Below are positions 1-8,325 of a stretch of 64,000 nt of DNA, piece by piece (position 1 is the stretch's first letter; the number at the start of each line of letters is the position of its first letter). The position numbers and the translations under genes are program-made. Source of the DNA: an uncultured Blautia sp. GTDB taxonomy: Bacteria > Bacillota > Clostridia > Lachnospirales > Lachnospiraceae. The stretch is taken from contig CATXEA010000010.1 of the NCBI GenBank assembly GCA_958367245.1, positions 1 to 64,000 on the forward strand. Reading direction: 5' to 3'. A model generated the notes under the pieces. That model did no database searches. It saw nothing but the letters and a program-made list of their open reading frames with translations, and was not told the origin of the DNA.

Positions 1-451
1 ACTATTACTTTTGTTCGCCGTCGCTCCCCTCGCGGGAGCGTGGATTGAAATTTAGTATTTCAGTCCAGTTACACACCCCGAACCACGTCGCTCCCCTCGC
101 GGGAGCGTGGATTGAAATTATATAACCGAAGTGATCGATGTGTACGTCGGTCCGTCGCTCCCCTCGCGGGAGCGTGGATTGAAATTGAAAGAGCATAAGG
201 CGAAAGCTCTGTGTGGAAAAGTCGCTCCCCTCGCGGGAGCGTGGATTGAAATATTCGTATTTGCACAGAAAAGAACGGTGCTTTTAGTCGCTCCCCTCGC
301 GGGAGCGTGGATTGAAATTGCAAATCAGATAATTGTACCCATTGCAATTATCGTCGCTCCCCTCGCGGAAGCGTGGATTGAAATTTAAGAGCGGACGTGA
401 CCATCGCAGATGTGATGGAGTCGCTCCCCTCGTGGGAGTGTGAATTAAAAT
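1..451 (+). CRISPR. Type I-C-like CRISPR array, leader-distal end
   Basis: Seven copies of a 32-bp repeat beginning GTCGCTCCCC and ending GTGGATTGAAAT start at 20, 87, 154, 221, 287, 353 and 420. The six complete spacers are 34-35 bp, and a partial spacer runs off the left edge. The repeat holds the CTCCC/GGGAG palindrome and the ATTGAAA(T) 3' end known from type I-C repeats. The first five copies are identical, the sixth has one change (G to A at 369) and the last has four, so the decayed end is on the right and the leader and cas genes should lie left of the window. The type call is from repeat sequence only; no cas gene is in view. Confidence 0.97.
420..451 (+). repeat. Degenerate terminal CRISPR repeat
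   Basis: This last repeat differs from the consensus at four positions (CGTGGGAGTG for CGCGGGAGCG, and GAATTAAAAT for GGATTGAAAT). Decay of the leader-distal repeat is usual in CRISPR arrays and sets the array orientation. Confidence 0.9.
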
Positions 452-504
452 TGTTACAGTAAAAAATACCCGATGCTGATTTTGTAGAAAACGAGGTGAA
501 ACGA

Positions 505-2358
505 ATGCAGATTGTAGATTTAAAAATCCGGAACTTTAAATTTATCAGGGAGCTTCGTATCAGAGATATGGAACAGGCTCTGATTCTTGTTGGAAAAAAT
601 GATACGGGAAAGACTGCGGTTCTGGATGCAATCCGGGCGGTCAGCGGAGATTATCAGATTCAGATGGAAGACTTTATGGAAGATTATCCTAATATTGAAA
701 TCACAGTTGGACTGAAAATTGAAGAGAGTGATTTGGACAGACTTCAGGAAAAGCGACTGATCAGTCCCTATCGCAACTATACGTCCTGGTATCAGGATTT
801 TATGAGAAAGCTTCCGTCTTATCAGGATGGGATTTTGACATTTACCTTTGTGGCGAACAGAGATGGAAAAATCCGTTATTCAGATGGATATCAGAAAAAT
901 AATGTCTATATTCCTGCGGTCTTTCCAAAGGTTTCCTATATAGATGCGCAGAGGAATCTTGATTTTTTACAGGAAGGCATCCTGATGCTGCAGGAAGACG
1001 AACTGCTTAAGCAGATGCGTTCTGACTGCTGTTTGTTTGAGCGGGCAAAGAAGTGCAATCACTGTTTCTCCTGTATCGGTCTGCTTCATCAGAAAACAAC
1101 AGAGGAACTGAATGCCTTTGAGACAGCGAAGCTTCTGGATTATAAACTTTACTGTCTGAACCTGGATCAGTTTTCTACGCGGGTCAACAAAAATTTCCGC
1201 AAAAACGGAGGTAAATCCCAGATTTTTTATTCCATGAATCGCGATATCGAAAAAATGCTCTCTGTAACAGCAGAAATCTACGATGAAAAAAAGGGAAGTT
1301 GTCAGCCGATTCAGTGCATGGGAAAAGGGATGCGCACGATTTATCTTCTGTCTCTTCTGGAAACAAGTCAGGAGACAGGGGGAAATGAGGCGGATCTGAT
1401 TCTTGTGGAAAATCCTGAGATTTTTCTCCATCCCGGACTTCAGAGGGAATGTGGAGACATTCTGTATCGTTTATCCAGAGAAGCACAGGTGATTTTTTCC
1501 ACGCAGTCACCGAATCTATTATCAAATTTTAACAGCCGCCAGATTCGCCAGATGATTCAGGGAGAGGACGGATATTCCCAAATTTGTGAAAAAACAGATA
1601 TCAGTGCAATTCTGGATGATTTGGGATATTCGGCAGGAGACCTTCTGAATGTGAATTTTGTTTTTATTGTGGAGGGCAAGCAGGACAAATCAAGATTGCC
1701 CCTTCTTCTGAAAAAATATTATGGGGAAACCTGCGATAAAGATGGGAATTTGCAGAGAATCGCCATTATCACAACAAACAGTTGCACCAATATTAAAACT
1801 TATGCGAACCTGAAATATATGAATCAGATTTATCTGAAGGATAATTTTCTGATGATTCGTGATGGGGACGGAAAAGACAGCGAGGTTTTGAGAAATCAGC
1901 TCTGTAAATATTATGAAGAGAGGAATCTGGAAGATATAGACAGACTTCCCCGGGTAACGCAAAAAAATGTGCTGATTCTGAAATATTATTCCTTTGAAAA
2001 CTATTTTCTCAATCCGCGTGTTATGGCTCAGTTGGGAGTGATTCCTTCGGAGGAATCTTTTTATGAGATTTTTCTTGACAAGTGGAAGGAATATCTGCAC
2101 AGAATCCGCAGCGGGAAGGCTCTGAGAGAGGTAATCGGAAAGGATTTGGAGACAATTGAAGATGTCAGAAGTCATATGGAAGAAATACGGATTCATATGC
2201 GAGGACATAATCTGTATGATATTTTTTACGGCAGATATAAGGAGGAAGAAACAGAACTCCTGACCAGATACATTGAAATTGCTCCAAGAGAGGATTTTTC
2301 AGATATATTGGATTCGGTTGAACAGTTTTTGTATTTTGAGAGCAGAAGAAAAGGGTAA
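505..2358 (+). CDS. OLD-family ATP-dependent nuclease (AAA ATPase plus TOPRIM)
   Basis: 617 aa. The N-terminal ABC-type ATPase half has a Walker A (GKNDTGKT, about 30-37) and a Walker B/D-loop region (LVENPEIFLHPGLQ, about 300-313). The C-terminal TOPRIM half has VEGKQD (about 391) and the acidic motif RDGDGKD (about 453). OLD proteins are ATP-regulated nucleases, many with anti-phage roles. An unusual Cys cluster (C176, C184-x2-C187-x2-C190) sits between the Walker motifs and could bind metal. ATG 505 is preferred over an in-frame GTG at 496 because AGGTGA lies 5 nt before it. The gene stands alone 54 bp after the CRISPR array. No UvrD-like GajB follows, so it is not a standard Gabija pair. 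A defence role is inferred from family and position. Confidence 0.85.
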   Translation: MQIVDLKIRNFKFIRELRIRDMEQALILVGKNDTGKTAVLDAIRAVSGDYQIQMEDFMEDYPNIEITVGLKIEESDLDRLQEKRLISPYRNYTSWYQDFMRKLPSYQDGILTFTFVANRDGKIRYSDGYQKNNVYIPAVFPKVSYIDAQRNLDFLQEGILMLQEDELLKQMRSDCCLFERAKKCNHCFSCIGLLHQKTTEELNAFETAKLLDYKLYCLNLDQFSTRVNKNFRKNGGKSQIFYSMNRDIEKMLSVTAEIYDEKKGSCQPIQCMGKGMRTIYLLSLLETSQETGGNEADLILVENPEIFLHPGLQRECGDILYRLSREAQVIFSTQSPNLLSNFNSRQIRQMIQGEDGYSQICEKTDISAILDDLGYSAGDLLNVNFVFIVEGKQDKSRLPLLLKKYYGETCDKDGNLQRIAIITTNSCTNIKTYANLKYMNQIYLKDNFLMIRDGDGKDSEVLRNQLCKYYEERNLEDIDRLPRVTQKNVLILKYYSFENYFLNPRVMAQLGVIPSEESFYEIFLDKWKEYLHRIRSGKALREVIGKDLETIEDVRSHMEEIRIHMRGHNLYDIFYGRYKEEETELLTRYIEIAPREDFSDILDSVEQFLYFESRRKG

Positions 2359-2375
2359 TAAGATATGGCAAATAA

Positions 2376-2416
2376 AAACAGCGTGAAATTTCTCATTGGG
2401 AAGCTTCACGCTGTTT
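2376..2416. terminator. Bidirectional terminator between OLD nuclease and pduO
   Basis: Arms AAACAGCGTGAA (2376-2387) and TTCACGCTGTTT (2405-2416) form a perfect 12-bp stem with an A-run on the left and Ts on the right. It serves two convergent genes. Confidence 0.85.
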
Positions 2417-2419
2417 GGC

Positions 2420-2980
2420 TTATCTGTCTTTTAGGATTTTTCTTACAACCTGATCCTGAATTCCTTCGGTTTTGTCGTGCTCTACTTTATAATCTGTATA
2501 TCTTGCGCAGATATAGAGATAGTCGGAGAGACGGTTAATGTACTGCACAGCCTTTGCATCAGCGCCATAATTCTGAGAAACTCTGCGGAAACGGCGTTCT
2601 GCCCGTCTTGCAACGGCTCTGGCGAAATCCAGTCTTGCAGACAGTTCACAGCCGCCGTAAAGAACAAATTCTTTGACTCTTGGAAAGGCTGCTTCCATTT
2701 CGTCAATGGCGTGTTCCAAAGCAGTTGTTTCCTCCTGGGAGAAACGGTAATTCAAATCTCTGGGATCTGCAATTCCTGCCATAATCTGAATCAGGTTTCT
2801 CTGAATATGAGACAGCTCTTCTTTTGATTTATCGTCAGAAAGAACTTTGGCAAGACCAATACAGCTGCTTAACTCATCAATTGTACCAAGCAGCTCAATA
2901 CGGTCGTCAGATTTGGATACGCTGAGACCGTTCATCAGAGAAGTAGTCCCTCTGTCTCCGTTTTTTGTATAGACTTTCAT
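2420..2980 (-). CDS. pduO: PduO-type ATP:cob(I)alamin adenosyltransferase
   Basis: 186 aa, a usual length for the single-domain PduO/MMAB family. The N-terminal ATP-binding motif TKNGDRGTTSL (about 5-15) and the helix motif RRAERR (about 132) are present. It transfers adenosyl from ATP to cob(I)alamin to make coenzyme B12 in the cytoplasm. It is the last gene of the diol dehydratase operon and its start overlaps the pduH stop by 4 bp, so it most likely supplies the cofactor of PduCDE directly. The C-terminal heme-binding DUF336 domain found in longer PduO proteins is absent. Confidence 0.92.
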   Translation of the reverse strand: MKVYTKNGDRGTTSLMNGLSVSKSDDRIELLGTIDELSSCIGLAKVLSDDKSKEELSHIQRNLIQIMAGIADPRDLNYRFSQEETTALEHAIDEMEAAFPRVKEFVLYGGCELSARLDFARAVARRAERRFRRVSQNYGADAKAVQYINRLSDYLYICARYTDYKVEHDKTEGIQDQVVRKILKDR

Positions 2981-3345
2981 GCTCCAAACTCCTTATTCAT
3001 AGTGGCAGAAGGCTGATCTTTAAAAGGTAGTTTTTTTATTGCCCGGGCGCTGTTGGCGCCTATGTTCCGGCACTGCAGCCGGGTAGGGGTGAGGTAACTT
3101 TCTATATTCCGTCCCTTTTCCAGCCCGCGCATTTTCAGGCAGACAGCAGTGCCGAAGATGCCGATACCGGAACCAAGCATAGAGTCCCGGGCTGCTTTAA
3201 AAGCAAGCTGTTCCATACATTCGTTTGGAAATTCCTCGATGTCGTAGAAAACCCCTTCTTCTTCAATTCCGGCACAGACCTCTTTCAGGACAGAAGGATC
3301 AGCCTCATGTGTGTAAATAAATATGGAAGGTTTCTTGATGATCAT
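2977..3345 (-). CDS. pduH: Diol dehydratase reactivase small subunit (PduH/DdrB)
   Basis: 122 aa when started at the ATG at 3345, which is preceded by GGGAGTG. A longer in-frame reading begins inside pduG and is unlikely. The sequence IKKPSIFIYTHEADPSVLKE and the later GSGIGIFG segment match the PduH/DdrB family, whose fold resembles the dehydratase medium subunit. With PduG it forms a chaperone that swaps damaged cobalamin out of inactivated dehydratase. It lies 11 bp after pduG and overlaps pduO by 4 bp. Confidence 0.9.
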   Translation of the reverse strand: MIIKKPSIFIYTHEADPSVLKEVCAGIEEEGVFYDIEEFPNECMEQLAFKAARDSMLGSGIGIFGTAVCLKMRGLEKGRNIESYLTPTRLQCRNIGANSARAIKKLPFKDQPSATMNKEFGA

Positions 3346-3356
3346 AATAACACTCC

Positions 3357-5171
3357 CTATTTGTTCTCGCCAAGGTAGGACAGTACAAGACCTGTTGCAA
3401 CTGCGTTTCTTGGACCTTCTGTTCCGCGGATATTGCCGCGGCCGCAAACGATTCGGTAGTCTGTAAACGCTTCTGTAAGCATTTCAGGTATCTCGAAGTC
3501 TTCTGCTGAACCTCCTACGAGGACAACAGTGGAAATATTTTTCAGATTATGCTCCGGCGCAACCTTGCGAAGCGCGCGGAATGCGTTGGTGATAAAGACC
3601 TTGCGTTTGGCTTCACGACGAACCTGAACAATTTTTTCCATTGGGATATCTTCCTCAATACGAATCATTCCGTTATCAGTGAGAAGACAGACTCTTCCGA
3701 AGAAGCGAGGGTCAATGGACTCATCTACAAAGGTCATCTGTCCGTTTTCCATTCGCATATGAAAGAGACTTTCCACCTTTGCAAGAGGATAACGCTTAAT
3801 CTGTTCTGCAACGTGGCGGTCGCTTAAACCAAGTTCTGTCTGAATCAGCATGGAAACAAGCTCTCCGGCGCCTGCCTGATGAGTCATGACTACATTCCCG
3901 TCATTGGAAATGACAGCAGCGTCTGTGGAGCCGCCGCCCATGTCGAGGATTGCAAGCGGAAGTTGTGTTCCCGGTGTGGTCAAAGCTCCGAGACTTGCCA
4001 TGATTGCCTCCACGCCTGCGACTCTTACCTTTGTGTTAAGGTCAGCGCTTAAACGCCCTGCGATTTCCTGCATTGGAAGCTTCTGGGTTTTTACCATGGC
4101 AGCGATTCCCACGGCTTTTTCAAGACAGGTTTCACCTGCCAGAGCGCCGGAAATCAGAACAGGAGCAAGGGTATCAATTGCCAGAATGTCCGTAATACGG
4201 ATGTCTGCTTCACTGCTTTTATCCAGACGGCTCATTCCCGTGCGGATACGGGCAAGCATATTGCCTACATTTGTATCCGGCTGTCCGCTGATATCGTGAA
4301 TATCTCCTGCATCGGAAGCGGCTGCCATAATCTTGTCAGCGCCCTCATCCAGACTGATGGTAATGCTGCGGTCACCGTAGAAATAAATTTCTCCTGCCGG
4401 AAGCACATTTTCGTGAACATTGCCTCCGGGTGTTTTCAGAACAACTGCGCTGCGTTTACCGATCAGACTTTTGGCAATTGGGGTAACAGTGCGTGTTTCT
4501 TCCGCGCTCAGTCCCAGAAGAGTAGCGATTCCATATGGATTGGAAAGCATACGGATTGTCTGACCGGGAAGTGCTACTTCAATGGCTGCCGGAACACCGT
4601 CAGGAAGACGGTCAATTCGGCGGACTTCGTCGATGATCGGGATTTTTTTGTTCAGACGGTTTTCTACAAGAACAGCCTCGTCTGCCTGAAGGATAATGCC
4701 CACGATGTTAAGTTCATTATACCGGTTTACAATAGCGGCTATTTTTTCGTAGCTGTGTTCGGCAGAAGCAGCAAGGATATAGTCGATATCAGGAACTGCG
4801 CGGGAAACATTCTCGATCAGAAGGATTTCTCCAACAGCCTGACCGGCTCCTGCAGGAGTGGAAGGGTTATGACCGATCATGGAAGATGCGGTGATAACCG
4901 TTTCCGTCAGAGTTTCCATTGCAGTGTCGCCAATGACAGGCGCAGCCTCATTGAGGCGCACCAGATCAAGGTCGGAGGTTTCCCTGCCAATTCGGCTCAT
5001 TGCCAGTTTCAGGGCATTTTTGACAGAATAGACATTCTCAATTGTACCCTTAGTACCGGTAGTAGGGCAGGAGGCGCTTGTCAGAAATCTCAGATTGCCG
5101 TCAGGTGTTACTTCACCAACACATACTTCAGTTGTAGAATTTCCTATATCAACACCTGCAATATAACTCAA
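3357..5171 (-). CDS. pduG: Diol dehydratase reactivase large ATPase subunit (PduG/DdrA)
   Basis: 604 aa, full length for PduG/DdrA. The phosphate-1 loop GVDIGNSTTE (6-15) and phosphate-2 motif DMGGGSTD (410-417) mark the actin/Hsp70-like ATPase fold. The protein binds inactivated PduCDE holoenzyme and uses ATP hydrolysis with PduH to release the damaged cofactor, a task needed because glycerol and oxygen inactivate the dehydratase. Its start overlaps the pduE stop as ATGA (5168-5171), so translation is probably coupled. Confidence 0.95.
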   Translation of the reverse strand: MSYIAGVDIGNSTTEVCVGEVTPDGNLRFLTSASCPTTGTKGTIENVYSVKNALKLAMSRIGRETSDLDLVRLNEAAPVIGDTAMETLTETVITASSMIGHNPSTPAGAGQAVGEILLIENVSRAVPDIDYILAASAEHSYEKIAAIVNRYNELNIVGIILQADEAVLVENRLNKKIPIIDEVRRIDRLPDGVPAAIEVALPGQTIRMLSNPYGIATLLGLSAEETRTVTPIAKSLIGKRSAVVLKTPGGNVHENVLPAGEIYFYGDRSITISLDEGADKIMAAASDAGDIHDISGQPDTNVGNMLARIRTGMSRLDKSSEADIRITDILAIDTLAPVLISGALAGETCLEKAVGIAAMVKTQKLPMQEIAGRLSADLNTKVRVAGVEAIMASLGALTTPGTQLPLAILDMGGGSTDAAVISNDGNVVMTHQAGAGELVSMLIQTELGLSDRHVAEQIKRYPLAKVESLFHMRMENGQMTFVDESIDPRFFGRVCLLTDNGMIRIEEDIPMEKIVQVRREAKRKVFITNAFRALRKVAPEHNLKNISTVVLVGGSAEDFEIPEMLTEAFTDYRIVCGRGNIRGTEGPRNAVATGLVLSYLGENK

Positions 5172-5560
5172 AGTAAGATTCCCCTCTTTTCGTATACTTC
5201 GGCAGCCTCCATAACAAGGCGCGCACAGTTTTTGGCATTGTATTTTTCAAGAAGCTCCTGCGCCATGAGAACCAGCTCTAATTTGGTAGAACGGTTCGGA
5301 CGCAGTTTGTCGTACATTTTAAGAATAACATCGTCCGGAACATCGACCAGCTCTGCGGCGCGTTCGAAGTTTTTCTCCATGGGAGCGTTTCCGGTTTCAA
5401 GGGCAACCTGTCCCTGCGCTTTGAGGATTTCCTTGGAAATCTTAATATCGTCCGGTCCGACGTGGTCTTTTAATACTTCATCCAGAGTAATGTCTGTAAA
5501 TTTTTTACCGGTTCTGGATGTGATTTTCTCTTTTTCATGTTCTGCTAAAGGATATCTCAT
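5168..5560 (-). CDS. pduE: Diol/glycerol dehydratase small subunit (PduE)
   Basis: 130 aa. It matches the helical small subunit (YPLAEHEKEKITSRTGKKF near the N terminus). It is shorter than the roughly 170-aa enterobacterial PduE because it lacks the N-terminal extension, so it resembles the glycerol dehydratase type in this respect. It immediately follows pduD and its stop overlaps the pduG start. Length alone does not decide between 1,2-propanediol and glycerol as main substrate. Confidence 0.92.
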   Translation of the reverse strand: MRYPLAEHEKEKITSRTGKKFTDITLDEVLKDHVGPDDIKISKEILKAQGQVALETGNAPMEKNFERAAELVDVPDDVILKMYDKLRPNRSTKLELVLMAQELLEKYNAKNCARLVMEAAEVYEKRGILL

Positions 5561-6253
5561 TTATTTGCCCTCCCATTCCACAGCGCCGACCGAAGGATCA
5601 AGCTGTTCTGTTTCTGCAATGTGCATAATAGCAGCTTTGACCTGATATTTCGGTCTGGACATCGGGTCGTTTGTACATGGAATCGGAACGACCTGTTCGC
5701 CTTTTACATATTTGGCTGCGTTCTGTCCAATCTGACGATAAGTTTCCAGAGTCATGAGCGGAGCCTGAGGAAAGAGTTCCAGATTGGAAAGCGGATATAA
5801 ATCTTTCTGGTGGATAACTGTCGTTCCCTTGGACTGGATGCCGATGCCGATTCCGGAGCCTGAATATTTCGCTGCTTCCAACGCCATGAAACATACATCC
5901 GAAGTGTCAAGAATCTTAATGACACGGGGAATCATACCTTCTTCTTCAATACCTGCTTTGACATTTCTGAGTACATCATCCAGCGGGATTCCACAGATTG
6001 TTTTGGTAATCTCTTTCTGGAATGCAGCGCCGACACCGATAACAACTTCTTTCGGGTCTGTTCCCTTCTTTGCACGGGGATAATCTGCGTAGGAAGTTTT
6101 AACTTCGTTGATGCGTTCCTTTCCGGCAAAAGAAGGAACTTCAGAAACAGGTGCAGCCTGATTCACAGATGAAGCGGAGGAGTTCCCTGCCTGAGTCATC
6201 TGACTTAATACGGCATTTGTGATTTGTTTAATTAATTCTTCATTAATCTGCAT
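5561..6253 (-). CDS. pduD: Diol/glycerol dehydratase medium subunit (PduD)
   Basis: 230 aa. The core from about residue 50 ([20 protein letters not shown]) matches the medium subunit, which with PduC forms the adenosylcobalamin pocket. Residues 1-19, [19 protein letters not shown], form an amphipathic helix closely like the N-terminal PduD sequence that targets the enterobacterial enzyme into the propanediol microcompartment. A low-complexity Ser/Ala/Pro linker (about 22-45) separates it from the core, as in encapsulated proteins. No shell genes are seen in this window. It starts 15 bp after pduC, with TTTCTTAG-free GGAGGAGGA just upstream of the ATG. Confidence 0.94.
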   Translation of the reverse strand: MQINEELIKQITNAVLSQMTQAGNSSASSVNQAAPVSEVPSFAGKERINEVKTSYADYPRAKKGTDPKEVVIGVGAAFQKEITKTICGIPLDDVLRNVKAGIEEEGMIPRVIKILDTSDVCFMALEAAKYSGSGIGIGIQSKGTTVIHQKDLYPLSNLELFPQAPLMTLETYRQIGQNAAKYVKGEQVVPIPCTNDPMSRPKYQVKAAIMHIAETEQLDPSVGAVEWEGK

Positions 6254-6268
6254 AGTCCTCCTCCTTTC

Positions 6269-7933
6269 TTAGATTTCGTTAGGGTTGATGATATGCGGGA
6301 TTTTTTTGATTTCTTCCCAGCGCTCGCCGTCTACACGGTAGCCGGTTCCGGGACCCATGTAATCGTTCGGTGTATTGACGCCGGATAATACATGGAAATT
6401 TTTGTCAAGGATTGCGGCTGTCTGCATATAGTCGCCTGCAACACGCTGCTTCAGCATATTAAGAACACTTTCTGCAACATCGCCGAAGCCTGATTCTGCA
6501 AGTGCCTTTACAATATCAACGCCGGTGATACTGCGTTTTAATACGTCTTCAGCGGCTGCAAGGTCAGCGGTTACATCGCGTGGAAGAGTGTCCTTACTGC
6601 CGTGAGCATAGGTAACAGCCTCAACCTGTTCGTCGGAAATCGGAGACAGACCCAGATTGCGGAATACAGCCTGTACAGCACGGGCTGCTTTATTTCTCAC
6701 AAAGATTACCTGTTCTTCTGTAACCGGCTTCAGACCGCCGTCAACCTGCATATCACGCTGGAGAACATTGTAATCATCAAAATCTTCTGCATCAAAGTTA
6801 GAGCCTGCAAACATATTGTCGTAGTTTGGCTCTGCCGCATAGCCTGAGAAGATGAAGTCTGTTCCCGGAAGGAACTGCAGCATCGTTCTTGCAGTACGTC
6901 TCATATCGGAGTTGGAGAAACTCTGGTCATTGGAGGACGCGCACTCCAGACCGAGAAGAGCTGCAACAAGGTTCTCGGCGATTACTTCACGGATACCGGA
7001 AGGAACGGAACCTGTTACGCCGATACAGCTTACGGAACCATTCTGGATTCCCTGACTTCCTGCTCCCTTTGTGACAAAAAGACAGCGGCATTCAAGGTAA
7101 AGCATGGATTTCTTCTCGCTGCTTCCCATAAGTACCTCAGAACCGGAACCTGAAGTGAAACGGACCTTCAGACCGCGGGATGCGTAGGCAGAGTTAAGAA
7201 ATGCCTTGGAGTACGGAGTATCGTCTCCGTCGATAAATACTTTTTCTGTTCCATATACAGAAAGGGTTTCTGCATAGGTGGTCAGACCGCGGATACCAAG
7301 CTCCAGCTCAGTTGCTTCCTCTGCGGAACACTGTGTCAGTACGCCCGGACGTCCTACCTGAGAGCCGATGAGAAGGGCAATGGAGCTAAGAGGTGCGTAA
7401 CGTGCAACGCCCATGGTGGTTTCCTCCTCCGCGAAACCGCGAAGTGCGCCTTCGGCAGCATCGGCGGCAATCTGAACCGGATCGTCTTTCAGGTTTGTGA
7501 TGTGAGCCTGATTGCCGGGAGTTTTTCTTGCGCGGATCTTCTGCATACCCATCATAAGTTCTACTACATTGAGATGGTTCATAACTTCCGTCATCTTTGC
7601 AGGTGTGATACCGGAGATCAGTTCCAGAATCTCCTTTCTGGAAACGTGAATGTCTACGATCATTCTCGCGATATCCAGAGAAGATACTGCCATGGAGGAT
7701 TCTGTTTTTTCGATATTGATTGCATAATCTGCAATAAACTGGTCGATGAAGTCAAAGTCTTCACGACGTTTGCCGTCAAGTTCGGTGATTTTTCCATTTT
7801 CAACCCGGACAGACGGCTTGGGGTCGTAGGGACTGCTCATGGCAACAAATCCCATTTCCGGCCATTCGTTGATGTAACCGTCCAGATTTACAGGACGCGC
7901 ATCAAGTGCTTCGATTCGTTTTGAACGCTTCAT
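6269..7933 (-). CDS. pduC: B12-dependent propanediol/glycerol dehydratase large subunit (PduC)
   Basis: 554 aa, the normal length. The TIM-barrel large subunit is recognisable from MKRSKRIEALDARPVNLDGY at the start through conserved segments such as GVARYAPLSSIALLIGSQVG and VSCIGVTGSVPSGIREV. It catalyses adenosylcobalamin radical dehydration of 1,2-propanediol to propanal (or glycerol to 3-hydroxypropanal). In gut Lachnospiraceae this step is typically part of fucose/rhamnose fermentation to propionate and propanol. It is the first gene of a six-gene operon; TAAGGAG precedes the ATG. No propanal dehydrogenase or phosphotransacylase gene lies in the window. Confidence 0.96.
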   Translation of the reverse strand: MKRSKRIEALDARPVNLDGYINEWPEMGFVAMSSPYDPKPSVRVENGKITELDGKRREDFDFIDQFIADYAINIEKTESSMAVSSLDIARMIVDIHVSRKEILELISGITPAKMTEVMNHLNVVELMMGMQKIRARKTPGNQAHITNLKDDPVQIAADAAEGALRGFAEEETTMGVARYAPLSSIALLIGSQVGRPGVLTQCSAEEATELELGIRGLTTYAETLSVYGTEKVFIDGDDTPYSKAFLNSAYASRGLKVRFTSGSGSEVLMGSSEKKSMLYLECRCLFVTKGAGSQGIQNGSVSCIGVTGSVPSGIREVIAENLVAALLGLECASSNDQSFSNSDMRRTARTMLQFLPGTDFIFSGYAAEPNYDNMFAGSNFDAEDFDDYNVLQRDMQVDGGLKPVTEEQVIFVRNKAARAVQAVFRNLGLSPISDEQVEAVTYAHGSKDTLPRDVTADLAAAEDVLKRSITGVDIVKALAESGFGDVAESVLNMLKQRVAGDYMQTAAILDKNFHVLSGVNTPNDYMGPGTGYRVDGERWEEIKKIPHIINPNEI

Positions 7934-7986
7934 AATGTGTCTCCTTACAAAAAATCAGTGGCTAAATACCACATGTTTATTTTGCA

Positions 7987-8019
7987 TCCGTTCCCATGCT
8001 GTTTAAGGAGCATAACGGA
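7987..8019 (-). promoter_or_regulatory. Interrupted inverted repeat in the pduC 5' leader
   Basis: TCCGTT and ATGC (7987-7999, split by CCC) pair with GCAT and AACGGA (8010-8019). The element lies between the predicted pduC transcription start (near 8028) and the start codon, so it could be an operator or an mRNA stem-loop. The leader is only about 95 nt, too short for a cobalamin riboswitch. Confidence 0.4.
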
Positions 8020-8034
8020 ACATTGTTACTTTAG

Positions 8035-8063
8035 AGTATACTACAATTACAACAAAATAGCAA
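8035..8063 (-). promoter_or_regulatory. Promoter of the pdu operon
   Basis: On the minus strand TTGCTA (8063-8058), a 17-bp spacer and TATACT (8040-8035) form a good sigma-A-type promoter. The rest of the 392-bp gap between pduC and the divergent gene is AT-rich, and I see no gene in it. Confidence 0.6.
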
Positions 8064-8231
8064 CAAAACAATATAGAAAGTAATCAGAAAACCACAAAAA
8101 AATATTCGAATTCCCTCATAGAACCGCATGATTTTGAGGAAATCGGGCAAAAATACAGATGCATACATTGTTAAATAAATATCGTTAAAAATACAGATAA
8201 AAGAAAGCAGCCTCAGAGATGAAAAATACAA

Positions 8232-8260
8232 TTGTTATATTGAAATGTTCGTTATATAAT
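8232..8260 (+). promoter_or_regulatory. Promoter of the GGDEF-EAL gene
   Basis: TTGTTA (8232-8237), a 17-bp spacer and TATAAT (8255-8260), 65 bp before the start codon. Confidence 0.6.
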
Positions 8261-8325
8261 AAAGAAGATTAGACAAATCAGACAGGGATAAATATTTGTG
8301 TATCGTACGAAGGAGAGAGACTTCT

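Noticed and set aside
5..388. Short ORFs on both strands across the CRISPR array
   Set aside because: Their repeated peptides simply translate the CRISPR repeat.
505..2358. Gabija system
   Set aside because: A GajA-like OLD protein is present but no UvrD-like GajB gene is adjacent on either side.
4296..5645. 449-codon plus-strand frame opposite pduG and pduE
   Set aside because: It is antisense to clear reactivase and dehydratase genes, Cys/Ser-rich and without ribosome site or family match.
2420..7933. Complete propanediol microcompartment operon
   Set aside because: Only pduCDEGHO are present; no BMC shell, PduP, PduL or PduQ genes in view.
7934..8325. Cobalamin riboswitch before pduC
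   Set aside because: The predicted leader is about 95 nt and no B12-box-like sequence was recognised.
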